Origin: Prevotella sp.
GTDB lineage: Bacteria > Bacteroidota > Bacteroidia > Bacteroidales > Dysgonomonadaceae
Reading direction: 5' to 3'
DNA length: 34,288 bases
Assembly: GCA_031285905.1 (NCBI GenBank)
Contig: JAITVH010000090.1
Span: 1-34,288 of the forward strand
The translations under genes and the position numbers were made by a program. The notes beneath the pieces are model-generated. The model was given only the letters and a program-made list of their open reading frames with translations, made no database searches and was not told the DNA's origin. This document shows positions 8,730-17,565 of the stretch, piece by piece; the first letter of the stretch is position 1, and each line of letters opens with the position of its first letter.

Positions 8730-10277
8730 ATGAAAAAATTTTTAGCAGTAATTCTACTGTTTGCGCTATGTGCGCCGGTATTCGTATCATGTAGTAGTGA
8801 TGACGATGATGACAATGATCAACAACGCCAAAAAGAACTACAAGAGGAAGTGAAAAAACAGGTAAACTCTGTAACTTCTGCTCTTGAGTCTGAAACCGGA
8901 ATGACAGCCTTTGCAGATGCATTGAAAAAATTTGATGTAGCGTCTGTTAACTATGAAAACGACAACCTGACTGTATTTGCTTTTCCTGATAATGCCACAG
9001 AAGAAGAAAAAGCTACAATTACAGTAACTCAGGATTTACTAAAGCGTCACATTGCTTTGGGTAAATACTCTCTGGATGCATTGAAGAAAGTATCTAAAAT
9101 AACAATGGTAAGCGGTGAGCAAATCGCTGTTACTACTGATACTACAGGTACTGTATACTTGAATGGGGTAGCTCTGGCAACACCAAAAAGTGTATCAAAC
9201 AGCTTACTGTTCATTATCGGTGCTGTTATACCAAAAGGAGATCTGCCATCGGAAAGTGCTGAACAAGTAAAAGAAGATCTTAGCGCACTAGGCCTTGAGC
9301 TGATAAATAAAATGGAAGGATTGGCAGGCAACAAAGGATTTGTAGCCCTTACTACATTTATGGATCTACAAGGCACGATGGAAAGTGATAATGTAGTTGA
9401 TCCAGGTACACAAGGGTCGCTTAAAGAAGGGGAAGTTCCAACAAGTATAAAAGCTGAAATAAATAAAGTAAGCGGTGTTTATACATGGAACAAAACAGAT
9501 GAAGAATGGGATTTCGTTTCTGATACAACAAAATTTGAATTCCTATATCCTGCAACTGAGAATGGGACTACCAACAACGCTAAAATAACTGTTGAGTTTT
9601 CTGGTCTTGAAGGCAAAGAGCCTTACGGAGAAGTAAAAGCTTATGGAAAGATCTATGTTGATAACAAACAGGAAGGCATAGTAAGTTCATTCCCAACTAA
9701 CTTGTCAATAGATAAATATGCTTCAAGTGCGCCAACAACTATTGAATTTGGAGAATATGTTGTAAGCATGGATGTAAAGAAAGCTTCTCCAAATACTACA
9801 ACTATCTCTTTGAAGAAAGGAACAGAAGTTCTTCTTAGCGGTTCAGGCAGTTTTGTTGCTGATCTTGAAGCAGCAGATCCTAGTACTACTATGGGACAAG
9901 CTTCAGCAGAAGTTTCTATCTTAGGAAAATATACTGTAAAAGGTTCTGGCGATGCCGGAAAACTATATTCCGAAGTTAACGCTATCGAAGAAGAGTATGA
10001 TGGTAAATACGACGAGGCTAGTGAAAAGAAAAAGTCTGAAGAAATAGCAGCTGTTTATAACAAGTATATGACAGCTCAGATGTATGATGCTACTAATAAA
10101 GAAGTAGCGACATTATCTGCACGTTCTAAGTCTTATACTGACACTTATGGTACTTACTATGAAGTAGCTGGTGTTTTCAACTTCTTTGATAATACTAAAT
10201 CGGATGTTGATGTTTACTTCGGCAAAGGATTTGAAGATGTAATCAAAGCATGGGAAAAGTTTGTCGCTAAATTCTAA
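8730..10277 (+). CDS. Surface lipoprotein with N-terminal FAS1 (fasciclin)-like domain
   Basis: A 515-residue lipoprotein. Its signal peptide ends VFVSC (Cys21) and is followed by SSDDDDDND, a strong surface-export-like acidic run. Residues about 45-155 show a fasciclin pattern: MTAFADALKKFD, LTVFAFPDNATEEE, LLKRHIALGKYSLDALKK, ITMVSGEQIAV, VYLNG and LLFIIGAVIP. FAS1 domains usually mediate adhesion or carbohydrate/protein contacts. The remaining ~350 residues (a beta-rich part, then a Lys/Glu-rich stretch EEEYDGKYDEASEKKKSEE and a C-terminal DVYFGKGFEDVIKAWEKF) match nothing I recognise. Codon choice is repetitive (GCT, GTA, AAA), which could mean strong expression. It stands alone between its own promoter and a strong terminator. 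Confidence 0.75.
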   Translation: MKKFLAVILLFALCAPVFVSCSSDDDDDNDQQRQKELQEEVKKQVNSVTSALESETGMTAFADALKKFDVASVNYENDNLTVFAFPDNATEEEKATITVTQDLLKRHIALGKYSLDALKKVSKITMVSGEQIAVTTDTTGTVYLNGVALATPKSVSNSLLFIIGAVIPKGDLPSESAEQVKEDLSALGLELINKMEGLAGNKGFVALTTFMDLQGTMESDNVVDPGTQGSLKEGEVPTSIKAEINKVSGVYTWNKTDEEWDFVSDTTKFEFLYPATENGTTNNAKITVEFSGLEGKEPYGEVKAYGKIYVDNKQEGIVSSFPTNLSIDKYASSAPTTIEFGEYVVSMDVKKASPNTTTISLKKGTEVLLSGSGSFVADLEAADPSTTMGQASAEVSILGKYTVKGSGDAGKLYSEVNAIEEEYDGKYDEASEKKKSEEIAAVYNKYMTAQMYDATNKEVATLSARSKSYTDTYGTYYEVAGVFNFFDNTKSDVDVYFGKGFEDVIKAWEKFVAKF

Positions 10278-10311
10278 TTGAAATAACTATTTCCTAGTAT
10301 ACTAATAATAG

Positions 10312-10346
10312 AAGCGGGATTGTTCATTTGAACAATCCCGCTTTTC
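10312..10346 (+). terminator. Strong intrinsic terminator
   Basis: A perfect 14-bp stem (10312-10325 with 10330-10343) with a 4-base loop is followed by TTTTC. It lies 34 bases after the FAS1-like lipoprotein stop. Being symmetrical and placed between convergent genes, it may also stop the deacetylase transcript from the other side, though the minus-strand T run is weaker. Confidence 0.9.
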
Positions 10347-10397
10347 TATATTCTATATTTATGTTATAAGAACTTTTCTTATTTTTGGGAGCTTCTA

Positions 10398-11009
10398 CTA
10401 TATTAACTCAAAAGTATAGCCTTGTTCCTTGAGCCATTCTATACTTCGTGGCATGGCATATTTCATATTCTTTTCAGCTTTCAGCGAGTCGTGAAAGACG
10501 ATGACCGATCCGTCGCGGGTATATTTCTTCACATTATCCAATACCTGTTCAGGGGTCATCCGCTTACTGTAATCCCGTGTCACTACATCCCACATCACAA
10601 TCTGATATTTCCTGCGTAATGTGAAGAACTGAGAGATTCGCATATGGCCATGAGGCGGACGAAACAGGTTGGATTCTATGTGCCGGGATGCCAGCATTGT
10701 ATTATGCAGGTAACGTTTTGAGAATTTCCTGATTCCCTGTATATGGTTAAAGGTATGATTTCCTACCTGATGCCCCCTGTCGAGCACCATTTTATAAATA
10801 TCAGGATATTTATGTACGTTATCTCCCACACAGAAGAATGTAGCTTTGACGTCGTATTTGTCCAATACATCCAATACCCAAGGGGTTATCTCGGGGATAG
10901 GGCCATCATCAAATGTCAGATAAACTGTTTTCTTGCCTTCTACAGGTTTTCTCCAGATTGCTCCGGGAAACAGCCATCTGTATAGTTTCGGAGGTTGTTC
11001 TATAAGCAT
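10398..11009 (-). CDS. Polysaccharide deacetylase, NodB/CE4 family
   Basis: A 203-residue NodB-homology enzyme that would remove acetyl groups from N-acetylated sugars, for example peptidoglycan or an exported glycan. CE4 motifs are complete: TFDDGP (Asp34 and Asp35, Asp35 being a metal ligand), HTFNH (His85 and His89, metal ligands), RPPHG at 117-121, WDVVTRDY with Asp141, and VIVFHDS with His173. It is close to a bare catalytic domain. No clear signal peptide is seen: the N-terminus has a short hydrophobic WLFPGAIW patch, so its location is uncertain. It lies 61 bp downstream of the DUF2723 gene on the same strand, but a terminator-like hairpin sits between them. Confidence 0.9.
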   Translation of the reverse strand: MLIEQPPKLYRWLFPGAIWRKPVEGKKTVYLTFDDGPIPEITPWVLDVLDKYDVKATFFCVGDNVHKYPDIYKMVLDRGHQVGNHTFNHIQGIRKFSKRYLHNTMLASRHIESNLFRPPHGHMRISQFFTLRRKYQIVMWDVVTRDYSKRMTPEQVLDNVKKYTRDGSVIVFHDSLKAEKNMKYAMPRSIEWLKEQGYTFELI

Positions 11010-11025
11010 AGCAAAGTCTCATGAC

Positions 11026-11055
11026 GAAAAAGACTCCCGGATTGATCCGGGAATC
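11026..11055 (-). terminator. Intrinsic terminator after the DUF2723 gene
   Basis: On the minus strand, an 11-bp near-perfect stem (arms GATTCCCGGAT and ATCCGGGAGTC, one mismatch, tight loop) is followed by TTTTTC. It lies 16 bases after the DUF2723 stop and just before the deacetylase start. It should at least reduce read-through into the deacetylase. Confidence 0.75.
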
Positions 11056-11070
11056 TTCTCTTATTCATGA

Positions 11071-14000
11071 TTAGTTTGTTTGAAAATACTTCTTTAAAAG
11101 GTCTGGGTTATATTTTTGCATCAGACCGGCTACACGCTCGATCTTTTTAAATTCTTCTTGTTGTTTTACAGAATCTTCTTGTGCCAGATAGACATCATTC
11201 CTTGCAACATGCATCATGAAGTCCAATGGATGCATCCTGTTCTCAGGGAAGTAAACACTGTTTTTTAGGAATATCTCAGTATAACCGGTAGTCTTTTCAC
11301 TGAAATCCATGTATCTTTCCTGATCATATCGCTGATACAAATCCAATATCTGGAATTCTGAACCTAATTGATCTGCAATCTCATAGCTACAGCTACGCAT
11401 ACTCCTTTGATCCATGCTGGCAAACCATTGGAGTTTACCATCTACATAGTGCAGCACTTCATCAATCACCTGTCTGGCTTTCTCTGTTTGCCCTAAGATA
11501 TAATAGTTCTCGGCAAATCCGATAGACTCTCCGCCACGAGGTACTGTAGTACCTGGTATAGCTTCCATACATCTATCTAAAGCTTGCAATGCTTTTTCAT
11601 TTTTGCCCTCATCCATCAAAGCGTCTATCAATTTGGAGAACATCACTCTGAGTGTACGGCACATTCTCAGGTTATTTTCATCCAGGTAGATCTTAGGATT
11701 CTCGATGCCACCATATTTATACTTGTTTACCATGTTGTCAAACATTACATCGGTATTGACACCTGTGCTGTCTATTACCCCCGGAGTAATGCGGTAATCC
11801 ATACCTTCAAGCATCGACTGTTTCATTAAACGAAGAGGGGGTTCTCCAATAGTCGTTGCATAATAGATAGGGCGTTTCCAATCGTCCTTATTGATTTCGT
11901 TCAGCATTTCCAGTATCATTATTTCTTGTCTGTAGATACCTACCTTACTATCTTCAAGGTTGAAGATAAACTCAGACTTAGGGCTTGTGCCCAATGCTTT
12001 CCAGTCTATAGCTGATGTATCTATTTCCATCTTTAAGATACGGCTAGGCAGGATGACTGCATCATCGATATAAGGATTTACAGGAGAGTAAACTTCTTTC
12101 TTCAGGTTTTCTAATGCAGTATCCAGTGATAGTGTATCTTTAAATGCTTTGGCATCATAATGTTCGGTAAAGTTTATTTTACCTATCAGTGTTTGTCCTT
12201 CAATGCCTTGTTGCTGTTTTACATCTCGTGTTATAAGGCGTTCTATATCCTGTCGGGTGAAGATGTAGGCAGATTGGCCTCTTGCCCCCTGATATTGGTC
12301 TTCTGTCCATGTAATAGGCAACGGAGGAGAATCGTATGCCTGACGTCTCATCTGATCTACATACCAGTCTGTTTGCAGGTAACTGAGGTTACACACCCTT
12401 ACATCGGTTCGGAAGCCTTCTACTTCCTGTGCATACCATAGTGGGAATGTATCGTTATCACCCATTGTGAACAGGATAGCATCAGGCTCGCAACCTACCA
12501 AATAATTCTGCCCGAAATCACGCATCGTGTACCTGTTCGAGCGGTCATGATCATCCCAGTTCTGACTACCCATTTGTATCGGGACAAATAAACATGCTAC
12601 AGAAGCTATGATGGCCGATGGTAGTTCCGGTAGTTTCTTTTTCAGCAGATTCCATATGAACGCCACCCCAAAACCTATCCAGATACAGAAAGCATAGAAC
12701 GATCCGGCATAGGCGTAGTCCCGTTCTCTTGGCTCTTCCGGTTGCTGGTTCAGGTAGATGATAATGGCAATACCCGTCATAAAGAACAGCATAAAGGTTA
12801 CGAGGAATTGTTGCTCTCCTTTTTTGCCTCTGATCAATTGGAATGCTATCCCCAGGATCCCCAGCAGAAGAGGAAGTAAATAATATTTGTTATGCCCTTT
12901 ATTTTCAGCTATATCGGGAGGTAGATTATCTTGAGGGCCGCGTCCCATTAATTCATCTATGAATTTGATCCCTGTAATCCAGTTTCCGTTTACCATGTCG
13001 CCATAACCTTGTATATCATTTTGGCGACCTGAGAAGTTCCACATGAAATAGCGGAAGTACATATAGTTGAGCTGATAGTCAAAGAAGTACTTCAGGTTGT
13101 CGAACATGGTGGGTTGTACAGATGTATCTTTCATTCCTGCCCACATACGATAACCCCGCAAATGCCTGTCTTCAGTCGAGTACATTCTCGGCAAAAGCAT
13201 CGAGTTTGTCATTTCGTAGGTAGGCATAGTTCCTGTAACTATATACTCATCTTTTTGGTCGGGTGATGTTTTTACAACCTTGTCGTATGACTTTTTCTCG
13301 CTCTTGAGGATAGCCGCGCCTGTTTGCGCATCCCTCTTTTCGGTAGAAGCATATGTCCGTCCGTAAAATAGGGGGCGGTCTCCATATTGCTCGCGGTTCA
13401 GATATCCGGCTAATGTAAATACATTCTCAGGTGAGTTCTGATCCATCGGGGTATTAGCTACCGAACGGATAGGAATAAGTGCAAAAGACGAGTAGCCTAT
13501 CAATATGACCATCAGGCACAATATTGTTGTATTCAACAGCCTGAATGTTGTTTTCTTATAGTAATAAAGAAAGCCGATAAGCCCGCCTAATAATACGATC
13601 CATAATAAGATACTATCGCCGATAAAGGTTACTCCGCTAAGTACCATCGATACGACAAATGCTATTTTAGCACGCTTCATATTCCCTTTTTGGGAGAGTG
13701 TTTCATACAATCCCCATATGATAGAAGCTATAAGAAGCACAATGTAGAATAAGGCTCCGGTGTTATATGAAAAGCCGAAACTGTTTACAAATAATAGTTC
13801 GAACCATCCACCCACTTTGGTAAATCCGGGAATGATACCATACATCAACACTACAATAAGGAAGAATGATCCTGCCAGTGCCAAAATCGTTCCTTTCAGA
13901 TTTGGATTTCCGTTCTTTTTGAAATAGTAAACCAATCCGATTGCAGGGATACAAAGGAGGTTAAGCAAATGGACTCCGATAGATAATCCCATAGCGTAAG

Positions 14001-14544
14001 CAATCACTATCAGCCATTTGTCCGATCCCGGTTGATCGGCTCTGTTTTCCCATTTCAGGATGAGCCAGAATACAAGGGCTGTAAACATGGAAGAATAAGC
14101 ATAAACTTCGCCTTCGACAGCCGAAAACCAGAATGTATCAGTAAATGTATATGTGAGAGCTCCAACCAATCCGCTACCAATGATAACTATTAATTGGCCT
14201 AATGTCATTTCCTTTTCAGTATCTGTGTAGATCAGTTTTTTTGCAAGATGTGTAATAGTCCAGAAGAGGAACAGGATGGTAGCAGCACTAAGCAGGGCCG
14301 ACATGGCGTTTACCATCATTGCCACTTTTGTGGGATCGGATGCAAACAGTGAGAAGAATTTACCTGTCAGCATAAAGAACGGTGCCCCCGGCGGATGTCC
14401 TACTTCCAATTTATAGGCTGAAAGAATAAACTCACCACAATCCCAAAAGCTGGCAGTAGGTTCGATGGTCATTAGATAAACAATAGCGGCCACAGCAAAA
14501 CTCACCCAGCCAAAGGAGTTGTTAATCAGATTGTATTTCTTCAT
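11071..14544 (-). CDS. DUF2723 (GT117-like) polytopic membrane protein
   Basis: A 1157-residue membrane protein. The N-terminal region matches DUF2723: after a first membrane segment comes TIEPTASFWDCGEF, then GHPPGAPFFMLTGKFF. The acidic loop plus conserved GHPPG resembles glycosyltransferases that use lipid-linked sugars, and the family has been grouped as GT117. About a dozen hydrophobic segments lie in residues 13-690, including RERDYAYAGSFYAF near 630. The C-terminal ~450 residues are soluble and presumably periplasmic, with helical, TPR-like stretches near 990-1050. Large DUF2723 proteins of this kind are conserved in Bacteroidota. Transfer of a sugar to an envelope acceptor is an inference from family. 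It has its own promoter and terminator. Confidence 0.85.
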   Translation of the reverse strand: MKKYNLINNSFGWVSFAVAAIVYLMTIEPTASFWDCGEFILSAYKLEVGHPPGAPFFMLTGKFFSLFASDPTKVAMMVNAMSALLSAATILFLFWTITHLAKKLIYTDTEKEMTLGQLIVIIGSGLVGALTYTFTDTFWFSAVEGEVYAYSSMFTALVFWLILKWENRADQPGSDKWLIVIAYAMGLSIGVHLLNLLCIPAIGLVYYFKKNGNPNLKGTILALAGSFFLIVVLMYGIIPGFTKVGGWFELLFVNSFGFSYNTGALFYIVLLIASIIWGLYETLSQKGNMKRAKIAFVVSMVLSGVTFIGDSILLWIVLLGGLIGFLYYYKKTTFRLLNTTILCLMVILIGYSSFALIPIRSVANTPMDQNSPENVFTLAGYLNREQYGDRPLFYGRTYASTEKRDAQTGAAILKSEKKSYDKVVKTSPDQKDEYIVTGTMPTYEMTNSMLLPRMYSTEDRHLRGYRMWAGMKDTSVQPTMFDNLKYFFDYQLNYMYFRYFMWNFSGRQNDIQGYGDMVNGNWITGIKFIDELMGRGPQDNLPPDIAENKGHNKYYLLPLLLGILGIAFQLIRGKKGEQQFLVTFMLFFMTGIAIIIYLNQQPEEPRERDYAYAGSFYAFCIWIGFGVAFIWNLLKKKLPELPSAIIASVACLFVPIQMGSQNWDDHDRSNRYTMRDFGQNYLVGCEPDAILFTMGDNDTFPLWYAQEVEGFRTDVRVCNLSYLQTDWYVDQMRRQAYDSPPLPITWTEDQYQGARGQSAYIFTRQDIERLITRDVKQQQGIEGQTLIGKINFTEHYDAKAFKDTLSLDTALENLKKEVYSPVNPYIDDAVILPSRILKMEIDTSAIDWKALGTSPKSEFIFNLEDSKVGIYRQEIMILEMLNEINKDDWKRPIYYATTIGEPPLRLMKQSMLEGMDYRITPGVIDSTGVNTDVMFDNMVNKYKYGGIENPKIYLDENNLRMCRTLRVMFSKLIDALMDEGKNEKALQALDRCMEAIPGTTVPRGGESIGFAENYYILGQTEKARQVIDEVLHYVDGKLQWFASMDQRSMRSCSYEIADQLGSEFQILDLYQRYDQERYMDFSEKTTGYTEIFLKNSVYFPENRMHPLDFMMHVARNDVYLAQEDSVKQQEEFKKIERVAGLMQKYNPDLLKKYFQTN

Positions 14545-14608
14545 AATAGGAAAAATATGATCATGTTTATTTTATGTCAAAAAGCCCGTATTCTCAAATA
14601 TTTGGGTG

Positions 14609-14616
14609 CAAAGATA
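14609..14616 (-). promoter_or_regulatory. Candidate -7 promoter box for the DUF2723 gene
   Basis: On the minus strand this reads TATCTTTG, an exact TAnnTTTG match, 64 bases before the DUF2723 ATG at 14544. It lies in the 262 bp divergent spacer. A -33 element is not clear. Confidence 0.55.
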
Positions 14617-14766
14617 GTTAAAAGGCTGAAAGTATTGTTTTTTCACCCCTTTGTTTTTGATAGTCAAATTCAAAAACTTCTTAAAAAAAGGTGAATTTAT
14701 CGGTTTCGTGTATATTTTACCTTTTAAGTTTTTGATAATTAGTGATGTTAATTCATGCCTTTTTCA

Positions 14767-14774
14767 TATATTTG
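14767..14774 (+). promoter_or_regulatory. Candidate -7 promoter box for the DUF6146-like gene
   Basis: TATATTTG matches TAnnTTTG and sits 32 bases before the ATG at 14807. The rest of the divergent spacer (14545-14806) is AT-rich, and I see nothing else in it. Confidence 0.5.
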
Positions 14775-14806
14775 AAAGATATAGTGCTCACTAATTGATT
14801 TAGATT

Positions 14807-15481
14807 ATGAAAAAGATCATTCTTATACTTTTAGCAATAGTGCCACTTCTCTGTTTGGCACAAGACAATAGCTCTGCTGAAAAAGTGAAGGCGATAATCG
14901 AGAAGCAGAAGCCAGCCGATGGAGAGTTCTGGATAAACTGTGGATGCAATAAAGGTAAGCAATCACCTCTAATTGTACTCAATGGCATTCCGTTAGACGA
15001 TGGTAATCTGGATGTAATAGATATAAAGGACATCAAGCACTTCGCTGTTATAAAAGATGAGGAAGCCATAAACAAGTATGGCGAACTGGGACTTAACGGA
15101 GTTATAGAAGTAGATGTGAAGCCTAACAAAAAGTATGACCAACTGATTGCTGAAAAGGGAATACAGGAACAGGAGAAAGAGGAATACGAGATACTTGTTT
15201 TCTCGCCGGGTTACGAGTCATTCCTTACCACGCAGAAGTCTAAGGACTTCTACACCGAGTCTTTACTGAAAGCCAAGAACAAACTGATGGTTTCGGAATG
15301 GAACTTCCGCTGCAGACAGCCTAGCCGCTACAATTCCAATATCTACGAAGTGAGCGTTGATTATGATATAGACACCGACTATGGGTTGGATGCCGAGTAC
15401 CGTATTTACATGTTCTTCCGCTTTATGGAGAAAGAACACAATATGTCACTGATAGGTGATAAGTTCACTGCTAACCTCTGA
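14807..15481 (+). CDS. Secreted DUF6146-like protein with a TonB-plug-like segment
   Basis: A 224-residue exported protein with a signal peptide cleaved near LCLAQ/D (residue 19). The C-terminal part (about 126-218) resembles DUF6146: EYEILVFSPGYESFL, DFYTESLLKAKNKLMVSEWN, QPSRYNSNIYEVSVDYD and YGLDAEYRIYMFFRF. Between signal and this domain, residues 54-105 look like the core of a TonB-receptor plug: PLIVLNGIPL, then DIKDIKHFAVIKDEEAI, then KYGELGLNGVIEVDV. This parallels the receptor pattern of a displayed peptide 'DG', 'I..i.VLKDasA' and 'YG.rG.NGVi'. DUF6146 proteins I recall lack this segment. No barrel follows, so it cannot be a receptor. Function is unknown; a periplasmic or outer-membrane role is likely. 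The next gene carries the same kind of segment. Confidence 0.72.
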   Translation: MKKIILILLAIVPLLCLAQDNSSAEKVKAIIEKQKPADGEFWINCGCNKGKQSPLIVLNGIPLDDGNLDVIDIKDIKHFAVIKDEEAINKYGELGLNGVIEVDVKPNKKYDQLIAEKGIQEQEKEEYEILVFSPGYESFLTTQKSKDFYTESLLKAKNKLMVSEWNFRCRQPSRYNSNIYEVSVDYDIDTDYGLDAEYRIYMFFRFMEKEHNMSLIGDKFTANL

Positions 15482-15586
15482 TTTACAGAATACTATTATT
15501 TCTAATATAGGACAATCGATCCGGCTTTTCGCAAGGCTGGATCTTCTTTTTACCCATTTTACATTCAATGATAGGAAGATAATTCC

Positions 15587-15594
15587 TACTTTTG
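15587..15594 (+). promoter_or_regulatory. Candidate -7 promoter box for the MuiA/DUF4139 gene
   Basis: TACTTTTG matches TAnnTTTG, 31 bases before the preferred ATG at 15625. It also overlaps the alternative TTG codon at 15592, which is a reason to reject that start. Confidence 0.5.
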
Positions 15595-15624
15595 AGGAAA
15601 AGTATAATCCAAAAAAGACTCACT

Positions 15625-17445
15625 ATGAAAGCAAAGCTACCAATCATTATCTTACTTTCTTTACTGATCCTCAACGGGTATTCACAAGATAAGAAACCTG
15701 TGAAATCGAAACTGGATGAAGCCACTGTATTCTTTCAGGGAGCCGAACTGGTGCACTCAGCATCTGTGGCATTAACCAAGGGAGAGAATGAAATCTTCAT
15801 CGATGGTATTAGTCCTGTTATTGACAAGAACAGCCTCAAGATAAAGGCGACTAACGGAGTGGTCATTTCCTCATCCCAGTTTTCGGTCGACTTCTTATCT
15901 GCCAATAAAGAATCCAGTCCTGCCATACGCAAGCTGGAAGATTCCATCAGCTACTACGAGAAGAAGCTCGAAGGGATAAAGACCGATATTAGCATTACCG
16001 ACAACCTTATTCAACTACTGCAAAAGGGAACGGATAAGAATGTATCCGGCTCGGAGAAAGGACTTGGCATCGATGAACTGGTGAAAACGATGGACTATTA
16101 CAAGACCAAAGCGCTGGAACTGCAGATTACCCAAAATACGAATAATAAGAATAAGAAAGCCTGTGACGAAGCCGTTGCCAGGCTGAAGAAGCAGCTGGGA
16201 CAGGAATCGTTGAAGAACAACAAAACATCGGGTGTGCTCCGGTTGACGTTGTCGGCACCTGTAGCTGCCACATGCAATTTTACTATCTCTTATTTCACTC
16301 CCGCCGCCAAATGGGCGCCTTATTATGATATCAATGTAGAATCTACCGATAAGCCGATACTGATAATGTCAAAATCGAAAGTGAGCCAGACAACAGGGTT
16401 GGATTGGGAAAAAGTGAAGTTGACATTGTCGTCAGCCACTCCAAGTAAGGGGAATGTAGCTCCCCTGTTCAATGCATGGTTCATTGACTTTTACAAGCCT
16501 CAAACCCGTGCAAGGAGTTCTGTAATAGACGGAGTTTCTCTCCAAAACTCATTCTCTTATGAGCAGACAGCTCCCCCACCTATATTATCAATGAAAGAAG
16601 AGAAGAAAGCGGATATGGTAGAATCTGAAGTTAGCAGTTTACCGCTCATTCTTGTCGACGGGGAGGAAGTAGATAGCGATTATTTGGCAGACCTTGACCC
16701 GGAAGATATCAAGGACTTCAGAATGTTGCAGGATGCTTCCGAAACTGGAGTATATGGCGCAAGGGGCAAGAACGGGGTGATTCTGGTTACCCTGAAAAGC
16801 AGTATGGACGACTTTGTTACCCAAAGCCAGAACGATCTGAATATGGTTTACAACATCGATATCCCTTATAGCATACCGGGCAATGGAAAGGAGCAGAATA
16901 TCGACCTGCAACGGAAAGAGACAACGGCAGAGTATAAGTACTACTGTGCCCCTAAACTGGATACCGAGACATACCTGCTGGCTGAGATATCGAACTGGGA
17001 GAAGTTACAGTTGCTGAGCGGAACGGCCAATATTACCTACGATGGCACATATGTAGGCGATACGTATATAGATGCCAATTCTACCCACAGGAAGTTGACG
17101 CTTACACTTGGCACGGACAAGCGGGTAAGTGTGAAACGGGAGAAGCTACAGGACTTGAGCAGCACCAAACTGCTGGGTGGAGACAAACAAATGTTCGCTT
17201 ATAAACTGACAGTAAGAAACAACCGCGATAAGCCTGTGAAGATGGTACTGAAAGACCAATACCCTATCTCGATGCAGAAGAGTATAGAAGTAGAACTGCT
17301 GGAGAAATCGACCACGCCATGGACAGCCAATGTGGAAAGCCTGGGGGTAATTACCTGGGAAGAGGAGATTGGCTCGGGACAGAGTAAGGTATATGAGATC
17401 AGTTATAGCGTGAAATCACCTAAAGGAAGTCAATTGAATTTCTAA
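15625..17445 (+). CDS. MuiA-family (DUF4140/DUF4139) exported protein with an inserted TonB-plug-like segment
   Basis: The start is ATG at 15625, which gives a clean signal peptide (MKAKLPIIILLSLLILNGYSQ); the in-frame TTG at 15592 would overlap the promoter. The 606-residue protein begins with a DUF4140-type domain (KSKLDEATVFFQGAELVHSA, ENEIFIDGISP), then a coiled-coil stretch (about 95-195), then a DUF4139-type beta-rich region with YFTPAAKWAPYYDINVES and GLDWEKVKLTLSSATP. Within DUF4139, residues about 340-391 form a TonB-plug-like insertion: PLILVDGEEVD, DLDPEDIKDFRMLQDASETG and VYGARGKNGVILVTLK. The final part (430-606) resumes the DUF4139 fold. MuiA was named for a mucoidy-inhibition effect and its biochemical role is unclear. 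The gene is transcribed after the DUF6146-like gene from its own likely promoter. Confidence 0.82.
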   Translation: MKAKLPIIILLSLLILNGYSQDKKPVKSKLDEATVFFQGAELVHSASVALTKGENEIFIDGISPVIDKNSLKIKATNGVVISSSQFSVDFLSANKESSPAIRKLEDSISYYEKKLEGIKTDISITDNLIQLLQKGTDKNVSGSEKGLGIDELVKTMDYYKTKALELQITQNTNNKNKKACDEAVARLKKQLGQESLKNNKTSGVLRLTLSAPVAATCNFTISYFTPAAKWAPYYDINVESTDKPILIMSKSKVSQTTGLDWEKVKLTLSSATPSKGNVAPLFNAWFIDFYKPQTRARSSVIDGVSLQNSFSYEQTAPPPILSMKEEKKADMVESEVSSLPLILVDGEEVDSDYLADLDPEDIKDFRMLQDASETGVYGARGKNGVILVTLKSSMDDFVTQSQNDLNMVYNIDIPYSIPGNGKEQNIDLQRKETTAEYKYYCAPKLDTETYLLAEISNWEKLQLLSGTANITYDGTYVGDTYIDANSTHRKLTLTLGTDKRVSVKREKLQDLSSTKLLGGDKQMFAYKLTVRNNRDKPVKMVLKDQYPISMQKSIEVELLEKSTTPWTANVESLGVITWEEEIGSGQSKVYEISYSVKSPKGSQLNF

Positions 17446-17472
17446 TTAATTGATATTTAATGTATTATAAAT

Positions 17473-17524
17473 GAACGGGGCAGAATGGCCTTTTTATCCC
17501 AAGAAAGCGTCATCTGCTCCGTTC
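17473..17524. repeat. Inverted repeat between convergent genes
   Basis: GAACGGGGCAGA (17473-17484) pairs with TCTGCTCCGTTC (17513-17524), with one G-T pair across a 28-base loop. It sits between the ends of the convergent MuiA-like and LamG-EEP genes. It could be a shared terminator, but there is no clear T run on either side, so a REP-like repeat is equally possible. Confidence 0.5.
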
Positions 17525-17565
17525 TCACTCGTATGACAAAAACTAGAGTGTGTGATTATGAATTA

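Noticed and set aside
15456..15692. 78-codon frame bridging the DUF6146-like and MuiA-like genes
   Set aside because: It overlaps the ends of both real genes and the candidate promoter at 15587, and its sequence resembles no family.
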